A stretch of DNA of 64,000 nt from JAQBVV01 sp965249205 (GTDB lineage Bacteria; Acidobacteriota; Vicinamibacteria; Vicinamibacterales; UBA2999). The stretch's first letter is position 1; each line of letters starts with the position of its first letter. Below the pieces are notes generated by a model. The model saw only the letters and a program-made list of their open reading frames with translations. It did no database searches and had not been told where the DNA came from. The DNA lies in the NCBI GenBank assembly GCA_965249205.1, contig CBDFLL010000005.1, positions 434,001-498,000 of the forward strand, written 5' to 3'. Positions 1 to 8,499 of this stretch are shown piece after piece. The position numbers were made by a program, and so were the translations under genes.

Positions 1-991
1 CGCGATAGGCGGCACCTTCGGTATAGTCCCGCGTATGGCCCGTCTCCAGCGACAGCACCGTCGTCTCGGGATGCCGGGTGCGCCACTCTCTCCAGGTGGT
101 CGTCACGACCGCTCGAGCGCGCAACTCCAGACCACTGTCGACCAACGCGCCCACGACGGGACGCCCTTCGAACGTCGACCACAGACTACTCGTCCCATGG
201 TCGAACATCAGCTTGTTCGACCGATACAGCAATCCACTGGTACCGAACCGGATGTGACGTCCTTCAACGACGCTCTCGTACGGAATGACGGTCCCACAAA
301 GCGTGCAGTAGACAATCGTCAGTTCGGTGCCACCAACCCTGTCCAACGCCATTTCGTGCCATGCGAGAATTCGCTTCGGGTAGGCGCGCGCCTCGCCACC
401 CATCGCGATGCCGAACACGATGTCGTCGTCAGCCAGGTAGTCGGCGTCGGACGCCGGCAGAACGTTCGGGTACTCCAACGGCGGAATCCCGTTGACCGGG
501 ACGCCGCCCCAGTCAATTTCGTCGAGTCGAATGTGGGACGGCGCGCCTGGAGGGAAGAAGGCTGTGAAGCCCGGATCGATCTGTCCGTAGAGCACGCCCT
601 TGAACTCGGCGTAGTCCGGATGCGGATCGTAAGGCTGCGCCCAGATCCACTGGTGCCAGGCTTGCAGGTTCTGCCCCAATCGCTCGCCGGTCGCGTCCTC
701 GAGGAACTCGAGAAGTGGACGTCGGATATCACGCTGCTGAAGCTTGGCGATATCCCACAGCATCCCAGCGTAGCCGTCTCTCCACCGCTCCCCGATCTGG
801 CGGAGCGCGTCGGTCCGGCGCTCCACAGAGCCAGCGGCGTAGAAGAGCGAGACCGCCGGCACCTGCGATTGCGCAACGTCTGATGTGCTTTGCGCATCCG
901 TCGGGACACGGCCGTCCTGGGCCGCAGCGGCGCAGCAGACTCCAACCAGCAGTAGGGCTCCGATCCATACCGGCCCGTGTGTCGTGTCCAT
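1..991 (-). CDS. DUF3179 domain-containing exported protein (3' end cut by window edge)
   Basis: The reading frame is open from an ATG at 991 to the window edge, giving 330 codons without a stop. The N-terminus is a signal peptide (MDTTHGPVWIGALLLVGVCC) ending near AAAAQ. The body matches DUF3179 as I know it: a YCTLCGT cysteine pair, then FGTSGLLYRSN, SLWSTFEGR and ETGHTRDY in the expected order. The family has no established biochemical function; the CxxC pair could bind a metal or form a disulfide in the periplasm. Downstream neighbours are unknown. Upstream lies a MITE-like repeat and an IS element, so its promoter region is probably short. The family assignment is secure, the role is not. 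Confidence 0.85.
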   Translation of the reverse strand, partial: MDTTHGPVWIGALLLVGVCCAAAAQDGRVPTDAQSTSDVAQSQVPAVSLFYAAGSVERRTDALRQIGERWRDGYAGMLWDIAKLQQRDIRRPLLEFLEDATGERLGQNLQAWHQWIWAQPYDPHPDYAEFKGVLYGQIDPGFTAFFPPGAPSHIRLDEIDWGGVPVNGIPPLEYPNVLPASDADYLADDDIVFGIAMGGEARAYPKRILAWHEMALDRVGGTELTIVYCTLCGTVIPYESVVEGRHIRFGTSGLLYRSNKLMFDHGTSSLWSTFEGRPVVGALVDSGLELRARAVVTTTWREWRTRHPETTVLSLETGHTRDYTEGAAYR

Positions 992-1058
992 AGCTGACTC
1001 CTTCAGCGCTGACTCGAATGGTCGAACGGTCGTCGACGGTCTGTCAAGTATCACGCCG

Positions 1059-1223
1059 CTAGTGGTCTGGTTGCGAATCGGCTTGTGCACCGAGGGCGGT
1101 GAGGCGCCCGGCTGGCTAGGCGCGACAAGGGAACATGCCGGGCGCATGTGACCGCGGAGCAACGCCGCCAGACGGGAGGTATCGCCGGCCGAATGCCGAG
1201 CCAATTCGCAACCAGACCACTAG
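1059..1223. repeat. MITE-like element, family A (complete copy)
   Basis: About 165 bp bounded by inverted ends: CTAGTGGTCTGGTTGCGAAT at the left and its reverse complement at the right, both terminating in CTAG. It has no coding capacity. The interior recurs in reverse complement at 9200-9311, where only one end is kept. The right-hand CTAG is also the left target site of the adjacent IS copy. Classing it as a non-autonomous transposon derivative is an inference from structure. Confidence 0.7.
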
Positions 1224-2522
1224 CAGGCTGCTGAAGAACCCGGGTGATCGGGCCGTTTTCTAAGGATCATGCGAGTCACCACCGACCGACAACGGTGCGC
1301 ACGGCTGTGCGCTGGCCCCGATCAAGGGGCCGGCGACACGCGCGGCCGGTGATCAGGGACACCTCGCCTCCAGATTCCGCAGCCGGACCAAGTTATAGAC
1401 CGTGGCGGCGAAGGTAAGCTGCCAATCCACGAGGGCGACACCGCGATGCCGGAGTTTGCGCAAGCCGCCGACGGTCTTCATCCAGCCAAAGACCTGTTCT
1501 ACGAGTTTCCGTTTCCGCTGACTGACGTGATAGCCCGCATGCCGCGTGGTCCGGCCATCGATCGCACTCCAGCGGACCTTCTGAGCAACGTGGGGCGTGA
1601 CGGCCCGGATACGGACAGCGGCCACAAAGCTTGCCACATCGTAGCCCTTGTCCGCCCCGACCGTGCTGCCCGGCGGCGCGCTGGCCTCCAGCAACAGCGC
1701 CGCTGCCTCGCGTTCGGCGGTCCCCGTCGCGTGAGTCGCGCAGACGTTGGCGACAAGTCCCTGTCGATTGTCCAGCAGCACGTGGCCCAGATACGCCAGC
1801 TTGGCTTCCTTCCCCTGGCCCTTCCGAGGCAGCATCGCCTCCGGATCGGTCGTCGACTGGTGCGTGTCGTTGCGCCGCCGCTCCCCGTGGAAGTTGACCG
1901 TGGGATTCCCGGGGTCATCGGGCGGGTCGCTCTCCGCCGCGTCCCGGCACCGAAAGCTCTTCAGGCTGGCCCACGCTTCCAATTGGGTCCCATCCACAGT
2001 GAAGTGTTCGTCCGAGAGCAGCCCGGCCGCCCGCGCGTGGGCCTGCACCGCATCAAAGAAGGCGGCCGCGAGATCGCCCGCCAGCAGCCGGTCGCGATTC
2101 TTGGTAAACGTGGTGGGATGCCAAACCGGGTCGTCCAAATTCAAGCCCACGAACCAGCGGAACAGCAGGTTGTAATTGAGCTCTTCCATCAGCAGCCGCT
2201 CGCTCCGCACCGTGTAGAGCACCTGCAGCAACAACGCGCGCAGCAGCTGTTCCGGCGGGATCGACGGACGCCCTGTGTTGGCGTACAGGCCGGCGAACCT
2301 GCGCGACATCGTTCTCAGCGCTTCGTCCGTCAGCGCGCGAACCGCGCGGAGCGGATGGTCGGCTGGCACGCGCTGTTCCGGCGACAGGTAGCTGAACATG
2401 TGAGTGCTTTGCTCATCGTGTCCGCGCATGATGGGGCTCCCTTCAGCGGTGTTGGGAGCATGGTAGTACGCCGGGATCGATCTGTCGATCCCATTTCACG
2501 GAGTTTTTCAGCAGCCTGCTAG
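1220..2522 (-). mobile_element. IS5-family-type insertion sequence, copy 1
   Basis: The element is about 1.3 kb with inverted termini starting CAGGCTGCTGAA at each end, flanked on both sides by CTAG. CTAG fits the YTAR target duplications known for the IS5 group. It carries one transposase gene on the minus strand. As far as I can compare, it is identical to the copy at 9308-10610, which lies in the opposite orientation, so transposition was probably recent. Its left neighbour is a family-A MITE-like element; its right CTAG supplies the stop codon of the adjacent methyltransferase gene. Confidence 0.9.
1353..2429 (-). CDS. IS5-family-type DDE transposase (copy 1)
   Basis: A 358-residue transposase. 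It catalyses cut-and-paste or copy movement of the surrounding IS through a DDE active site. Visible landmarks are an N-terminal helical DNA-binding region (MRGHDEQSTHMFSYLSPEQR), the first acidic motif near VDGTQLEAW, the second in GADKGYD, and the C-terminal glutamate region EQVFGWMK. The length is normal for the group and no frameshift is seen, so it should be active. The protein is identical to the one encoded at 9401-10477. The long open frame on the opposite strand is only a shadow. Confidence 0.92.
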   Translation of the reverse strand: MRGHDEQSTHMFSYLSPEQRVPADHPLRAVRALTDEALRTMSRRFAGLYANTGRPSIPPEQLLRALLLQVLYTVRSERLLMEELNYNLLFRWFVGLNLDDPVWHPTTFTKNRDRLLAGDLAAAFFDAVQAHARAAGLLSDEHFTVDGTQLEAWASLKSFRCRDAAESDPPDDPGNPTVNFHGERRRNDTHQSTTDPEAMLPRKGQGKEAKLAYLGHVLLDNRQGLVANVCATHATGTAEREAAALLLEASAPPGSTVGADKGYDVASFVAAVRIRAVTPHVAQKVRWSAIDGRTTRHAGYHVSQRKRKLVEQVFGWMKTVGGLRKLRHRGVALVDWQLTFAATVYNLVRLRNLEARCP

Positions 2523-3166
2523 CGACGCAGTGACTCAGCGGGTACACCGCCAGCCTGTGGCCGTACGGTCAACAGCGCGATGATGTCCTCGTACAGAAAG
2601 GCCTTTTCCACCAGGTCCAATCCGGCGGCCTCAAGATACTGCTCGGTGTTGCGGTCGAACTCGGCGCCGTAGGCAAAACGCACCCAGGGTGCCCACAGTT
2701 TCATGATGAAGCGGCGCACGGGGTTCTCGGAGATCGCGTATTCCAGAATGCGGATGGTGCCGTTGGGGCGGCACACGCGACGGAGTTCTTCGAGGGCGGG
2801 CCGCTGATGCTCCGCGTCGAGGACGCAGAACAGAAACGTGGACACGACGGCGTCAAAGGTGTCGTTGGGGAAGTCCAGTTCGAGGACGTTCATTGCGCGC
2901 AGTTCGACAGATGCCGCCAGCGCGTCCCTGCGCCGTCTGGCACGTTCGAGCATGGCCGGGCTGATGTCGATACCGACCACAGTGGAGCCGGTCGGGTAGT
3001 ACGGGATGTTTCTTCCCGTGCCGACGCCAGCGTCGAGCACGGCGCCCCCCAACTCTTCGAATAGCACCCGGCGCAGCGGCGCGTAGCGAGAGCGCTCGAA
3101 CGGCAGGTCGAGTACGTCGTAGAGCCGAGCGATGCGATCGTAGAGGTCGCGCTTGTGAACGGTCAC
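2519..3166 (-). CDS. Class I SAM-dependent methyltransferase
   Basis: Predicted 215 residues. The start is taken at GTG 3166 because it overlaps the TGA stop of the upstream NADH dehydrogenase gene as GTGA, which suggests translational coupling; a longer frame upstream would run inside that gene. SAM-binding motif I is AVLDAGVGTGRNIPYY, followed by GIDISPAML and a post-motif FDAVVSTFLFCVL. This resembles UbiE-like or phospholipid/quinone methyltransferases. Its place behind a quinone-reducing NDH-2 makes a quinone or lipid substrate plausible, but that is inference. Its TAG stop lies in the CTAG target site of the adjacent IS. Confidence 0.8.
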   Translation of the reverse strand: MTVHKRDLYDRIARLYDVLDLPFERSRYAPLRRVLFEELGGAVLDAGVGTGRNIPYYPTGSTVVGIDISPAMLERARRRRDALAASVELRAMNVLELDFPNDTFDAVVSTFLFCVLDAEHQRPALEELRRVCRPNGTIRILEYAISENPVRRFIMKLWAPWVRFAYGAEFDRNTEQYLEAAGLDLVEKAFLYEDIIALLTVRPQAGGVPAESLRR

Positions 3167-4437
3167 GAATGGTCCGAACGGTCGTTGGTGATCAACCGCG
3201 CGCTCCGCTGGAACGTGAGATAGGCGGTTGCCCACTCCACCAGTACCACGACGCGGCTGCGGAAGCCGATGAGCATGACGATATGCAGAAACAGCCAGGC
3301 CAGCCACGCCACCGGCCCAGACAGGCGCAGCCAGTTGAGGTCGGCCACAGCCGAGCCGCGTCCGACGATGGCCATGTTGCCAAGGTCGCGGTACACAAAG
3401 GGTCTCGGAGCCTGGCCGCGAGTCCGCCGAAGAATCGTGCGCGCCGCATGGGCAGCCTGCTGCATCGCGGTCTGCGCCACGCCGGGTAGTGGCTGGCCGG
3501 AGCGCCCCTGCATTGATGCCGCATCGCCGGCCACGAACACCTCGGGGTGATGCGGGATGGATACGTCCGACCTCACGAGCACACGGCCGACGCGATCAAG
3601 GGGCACGCCCAGCGTCCGGAGCAGTGGAGAGGCTGTCACGCCGGCGGCCCAGAGCACGGTTGCGGCGGCAATACGTTCGCCAGCGGTGCCGTCGGCGCCG
3701 CCAAGCGTAGCGCCGTGCGCGTCAATGTTGCTCACGGCCACGCCTTCCCGAATCTTCACGCCGAGCCGGCCCAATGATTGGCGTGCGGCGTACCTCAGCT
3801 TCTCGGGAAACGATGCCAGAATCGTCGGCCCGGCTTCGACGAGCACGATGCGCGTTTCCCCGGTGTCGATCATTCGGTATTCGCCCTTGAGCGTACGTCT
3901 GGCGATCTCGGCGAGGGTGCCGGCCAGCTCTACGCCGGTGGGGCCACCGCCGACAATGACAAATGTCAGTAACTCCTGCTGACGCTGCGGATCCGTTTCG
4001 CGTTCGGCGCGCTCGAAGGCCAGAAGGATGCGTCGCCGGATCTCAAGCGCGTCTTCGAGCGTCTTGAGGCCAGGCGCAAACGGCGCCCATTCCTCGTGAC
4101 CGAAGTAGGCGTGACTCGAACCGGTGGCAACAATCAGAAAGTCGTAGTCGAGACATGTGCCGTCGGTCAGCAACACGCGCCGTGTGGCCGTGTCCACCGT
4201 CTTGGCTTCGCCGAGCAGGACGCGGATGTTGGGGGCCTTCCGAAGAATCCAGCGGATTGGGGACGCGATGTCGCCAGGCGACAGCGTCGCCGTCGCGACC
4301 TGGTACAGCAGGGGCTGAAACAGATGATGGTTCCGCCGGTCGAGCAGCGTGATGCGCACGGGCTGCCCACGCAGCACACGGGCAGCCGACAGTCCGCCAA
4401 ACCCGCCTCCGATGACAACGACGTGCGGGAGCGACAT
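3163..4437 (-). CDS. ndh: Type II NADH:quinone oxidoreductase (NDH-2)
   Basis: A 424-residue single-subunit flavoprotein that passes electrons from NADH to quinone at the inner face of the membrane without pumping protons. Two Rossmann motifs are present: VVVIGGGFGGLSAARVL at the N-terminus for FAD and FVIVGGGPTGVELAG near residue 160 for NADH. A VFVAGDAAS FAD motif follows near residue 295. The C-terminus carries a hydrophobic stretch (WLAWLFLHIVMLIGF) that would anchor it to the membrane, as in other NDH-2 enzymes. It is followed by a translationally coupled methyltransferase and preceded 14 bases upstream by a second pyridine-nucleotide flavoprotein, so the three probably form an operon. 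Confidence 0.92.
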   Translation of the reverse strand: MSLPHVVVIGGGFGGLSAARVLRGQPVRITLLDRRNHHLFQPLLYQVATATLSPGDIASPIRWILRKAPNIRVLLGEAKTVDTATRRVLLTDGTCLDYDFLIVATGSSHAYFGHEEWAPFAPGLKTLEDALEIRRRILLAFERAERETDPQRQQELLTFVIVGGGPTGVELAGTLAEIARRTLKGEYRMIDTGETRIVLVEAGPTILASFPEKLRYAARQSLGRLGVKIREGVAVSNIDAHGATLGGADGTAGERIAAATVLWAAGVTASPLLRTLGVPLDRVGRVLVRSDVSIPHHPEVFVAGDAASMQGRSGQPLPGVAQTAMQQAAHAARTILRRTRGQAPRPFVYRDLGNMAIVGRGSAVADLNWLRLSGPVAWLAWLFLHIVMLIGFRSRVVVLVEWATAYLTFQRSARLITNDRSDHS

Positions 4438-4451
4438 TCAGATGAGGTGAC

Positions 4452-5534
4452 TCATGTGGCCTTCTTGCGCGAGCGGGCGGCCTGCGCGATCTTCTCACCA
4501 ATGAGGGCGATCTTGCTGTCGCGAAGCCGCTTCTCGTTGAGCCAGTACGGGCTCGTGATCTCCTTGAAGGCATGGATGGCAGCCTGAATGCCTTCCGCCC
4601 ACGCCACGGCGATCAGCTTGATGTCGCCATGAACGTCGCCCACCGCGAAGATGCCGCGGCGACTGGTTTCGAAGTACGGATCGATGGCGATGCTACCGTC
4701 CTCGTTCAGTTTCACGTCGAGCCGTTCGAACGTCTCCTTGGCGGCAAGAAATCCGATCTGGACGATCACAGTCGAGCAATCGATCGCCTCACCATTCGTC
4801 AGACTCAGGCGAAGGTCGTCGCCGGCGAACTCCGCGTCGCCGACTTCGGTGGAGGTGCGAATAATGCCACCGGCATCACGAACGCGGGCCAGCGTGTCTG
4901 GTTTGCCTGCTGGCGTGGCCTCGCGCACGACGAGCACGACTCGACCGTTTCGGCTCAGCACGGTGAGGGCGGCATCCAGGGCCGAGTCGCCTCCACCAAC
5001 GACGATGACACAGCCGCTCTCGTAGTCGAGGATCCTGGGAATTCTGTAGTGGACGTTCTTCGAGCTGAGCTGATCCAGGACAGCCAGCCGGCGCGGGAAG
5101 TGCAGGAGCCCGCACGCCACGATCACCTTACGGCTGAGGTATTGGCTCTGGCTTGTGACCACGCGCTTCAGACGGTCGTCGCCCTCCAGCTCGTCGGTGT
5201 CCTCGATGCCAATCAGTTCCTCTCCGAATCGGAATTGGACCAGCGCGTCGGTGGCCTGTCGAAAGATACGGGCGGAGAGTTCCTCGCCGGTGATGCCATC
5301 GGGGAATCCGGGGACGTCGACGATGTTCTTGTCGGAGTACAGAAACTGCGGTTGTCCTCCGGGGCGGGCCTTGGCTTCGATGACCAGCGTCGTCAGTGCT
5401 CGATGCGCCGTCGTCAGCCCCGCAGCCAACCCGGCGGGGCCCGCGCCGACAATGATCACGTCCCAGGACCGCAGGTGATCAAAGTCCAGGTCGGCTTCCA
5501 GCGCCTTCACTGTGAAATCCGACACAGGGCTCAC
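4452..5534 (-). CDS. Ferredoxin-NADP reductase / thioredoxin-reductase-like flavoprotein
   Basis: A 360-residue pyridine nucleotide-disulfide oxidoreductase-fold protein. The FAD motif VIIVGAGPAGLAAGL is near residue 26, the NAD(P)H motif VVGGGDSALDAAL near 180, and the C-terminal FAD motif GIFAVGDVHGD near 295. The redox-active CxxC of true thioredoxin reductases is missing; the corresponding segment has one cysteine (VIVACGLLHFP). That pattern fits the TrxR-like ferredoxin-NADP+ reductases or YpdA-type bacillithiol reductases. The partner cannot be decided from sequence. It lies directly upstream of ndh in the same orientation and is probably co-transcribed with it. Confidence 0.82.
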   Translation of the reverse strand: MSPVSDFTVKALEADLDFDHLRSWDVIIVGAGPAGLAAGLTTAHRALTTLVIEAKARPGGQPQFLYSDKNIVDVPGFPDGITGEELSARIFRQATDALVQFRFGEELIGIEDTDELEGDDRLKRVVTSQSQYLSRKVIVACGLLHFPRRLAVLDQLSSKNVHYRIPRILDYESGCVIVVGGGDSALDAALTVLSRNGRVVLVVREATPAGKPDTLARVRDAGGIIRTSTEVGDAEFAGDDLRLSLTNGEAIDCSTVIVQIGFLAAKETFERLDVKLNEDGSIAIDPYFETSRRGIFAVGDVHGDIKLIAVAWAEGIQAAIHAFKEITSPYWLNEKRLRDSKIALIGEKIAQAARSRKKAT

Positions 5535-5659
5535 TCCTTCGTGGCTTCGCTGCCTCTATTGTAGAGCGCGATCGCCCCCGAAAATCGTGGTCTCGACAGC
5601 AGTTCCCTGCTAGCCTCACGCGCACCACCACCGAGCACTAGGTGCAAGAGAAATCCGCG

Positions 5660-6790
5660 CTAGTCATCGAGGCTGTCCAGAATCGTCTGCACGAGTGCGA
5701 CGGTCTTTTCTCCAATCAAGGGATCTTCGGCGAAGAAGTGGTCGCCTTTCGGGGAGACGATCGTACGCCCTTCCGGAAGCAGCAGATCGGGCAGCAAGGC
5801 CAAACCGTCGTTGGGACCGTCAGAGCGCATGAGCAAATACTTGTCCCACCCGAAGCGTGAGATGTCGCCCGACAGACTCATGCTGATGTAGTTGACCACC
5901 TGGATGTCTCGGGGGATGGACAGCTGCGCAAAGCGCTCACGGAGGATGCGGGTGGTCAGGCTGTCGAAGCTCTCTGGTCGCCAGTCCTGCGCCCAGACGA
6001 CAGCGTCGAAGAGCAGACGCTGTGGAAAGCGCTGAAGCCAGTCGAGGAGCGGCACACCCTGCAGCGTGCCCCCCAGGTTGAGCCAGGCAAGCACACCGGA
6101 CCCGTGGCCGAGGCGACTCAGAGCCGTCTGAATCGCCGGGCCGGCAGAACTCGGGCCGGCGATCAAGATCTGGGCACCGGCGAGCGCCTCCAACGTGCGC
6201 GAGATCATGGCTGCAGATTCCAGTACCGTCCCGATCGGATCGACGTCGATGAACTCGACGTGGAACCCGAGGTTCTCCAGGATCACGACCTGATCCCGAA
6301 GGTCGGCACCTGTCACGTGGCCGTTCTCCCTGTAGTCGTAGCCGGGCACGAGAACGATGACGATGTCATCCGATGTCGCGACGGCGGCGTCGTCCTCCAG
6401 CACACGGGTGAGGTTCGCTGTGAACCGCCTATTGATGGCGGCGTTCGGTTCGAGGGAGAGGAGCTGGTCGGCGAAGAAGAGAGCAGCAAAATCCACGGAC
6501 TGGGCTCGCGCCAGCTCATGGAGATCGCGGTGGTCGGGGACGCGGTCGCCGAAGTCTTGCTTCAGCGCCTCTATCGCGTCATGGAGTTCTGGATTGTCGG
6601 CTCGCCCCTGAGCATAGCTTTCGACAAAGTACCTGGCCGCCTCTGAGTCGACCGTCGTGTTGATGTCGAAGCCGTGAAAACGTCCACGCGCGGGGATAGA
6701 TGCCGGGAGTACGGACCAGATGCCGAATGCGATCGCACCCACGAGGAGGAGGAGCGAGGTTGCGATTCTCCGGAGGCGCCTTCTGGTCAT
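5660..6790 (-). CDS. Membrane-anchored or exported alpha/beta-hydrolase-like protein
   Basis: 376 residues. The N-terminus has a charged start then a hydrophobic segment (LLLLVGAIAFGIWSVLPASI), giving an export signal or a membrane anchor. The C-terminal two thirds look like an alpha/beta-hydrolase core: DIVIVLVPGYDYRENG as an oxyanion-side strand and loop, AQILIAGPSSAGPAIQ at the nucleophile-elbow position, and a late SPKGDHFF that could carry the histidine. The elbow does not fit GxSxG exactly, so catalysis is uncertain. No close family was recognised. The downstream gap to the flavoprotein gene is about 125 bases and empty. Confidence 0.55.
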   Translation of the reverse strand: MTRRRLRRIATSLLLLVGAIAFGIWSVLPASIPARGRFHGFDINTTVDSEAARYFVESYAQGRADNPELHDAIEALKQDFGDRVPDHRDLHELARAQSVDFAALFFADQLLSLEPNAAINRRFTANLTRVLEDDAAVATSDDIVIVLVPGYDYRENGHVTGADLRDQVVILENLGFHVEFIDVDPIGTVLESAAMISRTLEALAGAQILIAGPSSAGPAIQTALSRLGHGSGVLAWLNLGGTLQGVPLLDWLQRFPQRLLFDAVVWAQDWRPESFDSLTTRILRERFAQLSIPRDIQVVNYISMSLSGDISRFGWDKYLLMRSDGPNDGLALLPDLLLPEGRTIVSPKGDHFFAEDPLIGEKTVALVQTILDSLDD

Positions 6791-6802
6791 CGTCTCCTCC
6801 TC

Positions 6803-6956
6803 GTAGCGGTTTCACAACCTCAAGCCGGGTCCTGACCGCGGACAGCCCCATTCGTGCTCGGCGCCAAAACCATCTGTAACGTGGAAGGCGCCTGCGGCGC
6901 GAACGGGGCGGCCCCGTCCGCGGCCACCCGCAGCGAGGTTATGAAACCGCTTCTAC
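6803..6956. repeat. MITE-like element, family C, copy 1
   Basis: About 154 bp with imperfect inverted ends, GCGGTTTCACAACCTC at the left and GAGGTTATGAAACCGC at the right. The interior (GGACAGCCCCAT, GGCGCC, CTGCGGCGCGAACGG blocks) recurs in reverse complement at 12440-12615. There is no convincing reading frame. It lies between the hydrolase and kinase genes and fills most of the gap. Two homologous copies with inverted ends support a mobile non-autonomous repeat. Confidence 0.65.
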
Positions 6957-7017
6957 GATACGCCGAACGCAGCGGCGTAAAAGGGTCTCCCTCTGGAACA
7001 ACGGTCATCGGTTCCGG

Positions 7018-8022
7018 CTAGTAGCCAAAATGCGTCAGCGTCGACTGCATCACCGTGCGAGCTGTGCGGAACGACTTTCGATAGTCCTCGGGGCGTTCCA
7101 GGAAGGAGCACATGTTCCCGATGTCGATGAGCTTGGCCACATCGAACCAGTTCGCCGGCAGATGAGGCTCAATTGATCGGTAACCGGCGGCGAACTCCTC
7201 ACGCGCGACATCGGGATAGTCGTGTTCGAATCGAAAGAAGTTGCCGAGGTCGCCGAGCCCGTTTCCCGACAGACAGAACTCCCAGTCGATGACGGCCAGC
7301 AAGGACGCCGCGGGCCCGGCTGACACGAGCAGATTCTTTGGGTTGAAGTCGCAGTGCACGAGCTGCCGCCGCGGTTCAGCGTCAGCAACCAGTGCCCAGG
7401 TGTCGTGTATGAGGCGCACGAGCCTGTCGTTGATCGCAGGGTCCAGACGGTCGGGGCGAGTCAGAAGCATCGAGAGCGTGCGCTCGATGTACTGTTTCAG
7501 AAAGTGCGCGTAGTTGTCGTATTCGCGGCCGATTGTGAGCTGAGGGCTCAGGAAACCGGTCTCGCAGAACGTGATGCGATGGATAGTGGCGAGCTGGGCG
7601 CCGATCTGGTCGAAGATGTGTGGCGGAACCTCACCATTCAGCAAACGGGCTTCTAGTGTGATCCCGTCGATGAATTCGAGAATCGCCACCGCCGAATCAC
7701 GTATCTGAAAACGGGCGAGCACGCGTGGAACCAGTACGTCCTGATGGCTAAGGAAGTCCAGAAGGTCACATTCGCGGTCGGCCGTGGTGGCATTCGTGGA
7801 GTACACACGCAGCAGGAACCGCTCCTGGCCAATAGTCGCCTGATAATTGGCGTTCATGAATCCACCGGACAGTCGCTGAAACGCGGCCTGCGTGGCTGGA
7901 CGACCGAAGTGCTCAATCGCATCGCACAGGACGTCCGGGTCTGTGCTGACGCTCTTCGCGTGTGTGCTGAAGCGTTCCTTCGGGGGAATGAACGGCATCG
8001 TTGAACGTCGAGTTGTCCCCAT
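7018..8022 (-). CDS. Aminoglycoside-phosphotransferase-fold kinase (APH family)
   Basis: About 334 residues from ATG 8022, which has GGAG just upstream; an ATG at 7998 is the alternative. The APH family fold is shown by RLSGGFMNANY in the N-lobe, the Brenner motif LVHCDFNPKNLLV (catalytic Asp and Mg-binding Asn) and LAVIDWEFCLSG (metal-binding Asp). The family phosphorylates small molecules such as aminoglycosides, homoserine, choline or sugars, or acts on metabolites, using ATP or GTP in the cytoplasm. The substrate cannot be told here and resistance should not be assumed. It is divergent from the small secreted gene at 8104, sharing an 81-bp promoter region. Confidence 0.8.
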   Translation of the reverse strand: MGTTRRSTMPFIPPKERFSTHAKSVSTDPDVLCDAIEHFGRPATQAAFQRLSGGFMNANYQATIGQERFLLRVYSTNATTADRECDLLDFLSHQDVLVPRVLARFQIRDSAVAILEFIDGITLEARLLNGEVPPHIFDQIGAQLATIHRITFCETGFLSPQLTIGREYDNYAHFLKQYIERTLSMLLTRPDRLDPAINDRLVRLIHDTWALVADAEPRRQLVHCDFNPKNLLVSAGPAASLLAVIDWEFCLSGNGLGDLGNFFRFEHDYPDVAREEFAAGYRSIEPHLPANWFDVAKLIDIGNMCSFLERPEDYRKSFRTARTVMQSTLTHFGY

Positions 8023-8103
8023 TGCTCCGACCGGGTATACCACGCCAAAGACCAAGCGGCAGGCCCAATCGTCTAAACCACATCGGCACATCAAGGAGGC
8101 AGC

Positions 8104-8340
8104 ATGAAGAAGTTGGTCCTGCTCTGGCTCGTGTCGCTGGCGGTGGTGGCGGCTATCGCATCGACGCTGACTCGTGCGCAAACGCGACTGACTGACGCGA
8201 GAGTCATCTCTGGAGACGACGTAGGGTTTCGCGTCGAAGGCATGGACCACAAGGGGAGTCCGGCCGGGACATTTGTCATTCGTCTGAACGGCGAATGGGT
8301 GGCGGTCGGCTCGATGCCCGTGGTCCAGCCGGCGAATTAG
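8104..8340 (+). CDS. Small secreted protein of unknown function
   Basis: 78 residues, preceded by a strong AAGGAGG ribosome binding site 5 bases before the ATG. Residues 1-25 form a clear signal peptide (MKKLVLLWLVSLAVVAAIA, cleavage near TRAQ). The mature part of about 50 residues contains VGFRVEGMDHKGSPAGTFVI and ends GEWVAVGSMPVVQPAN, suggesting a compact beta structure. I recognise no named domain. It stands alone, divergent from the kinase gene and convergent with the DUF5666 gene. Confidence rests on the ribosome binding site and signal peptide. Confidence 0.72.
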   Translation: MKKLVLLWLVSLAVVAAIASTLTRAQTRLTDARVISGDDVGFRVEGMDHKGSPAGTFVIRLNGEWVAVGSMPVVQPAN

Positions 8341-8499
8341 TTCGAACGAGGTCAGGCGCCCACGATGGGTGCGGCAGGGCTCCCTTCTGCGTTCCCGAGG
8401 CGGCCTCCGGAGGCGCCGCGGCCGCACAACTCCGGGAGGGAGGTGCGCGGTGCACGGCGTGCCACGGCGAGGTCCAGCCACACTGCTACGCTGCGCACA

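Noticed and set aside
35..883. 282-codon plus-strand frame at the left edge
   Set aside because: The minus strand carries a DUF3179 protein with signal peptide and cysteine motif over the same bases, which is far more convincing.
1446..2522. 358-codon open frame opposite to the transposase (also at 9308-10384)
   Set aside because: It is exactly antisense to the IS transposase and identical in both copies because the IS is identical. High GC makes such frames common; no domain is recognisable.
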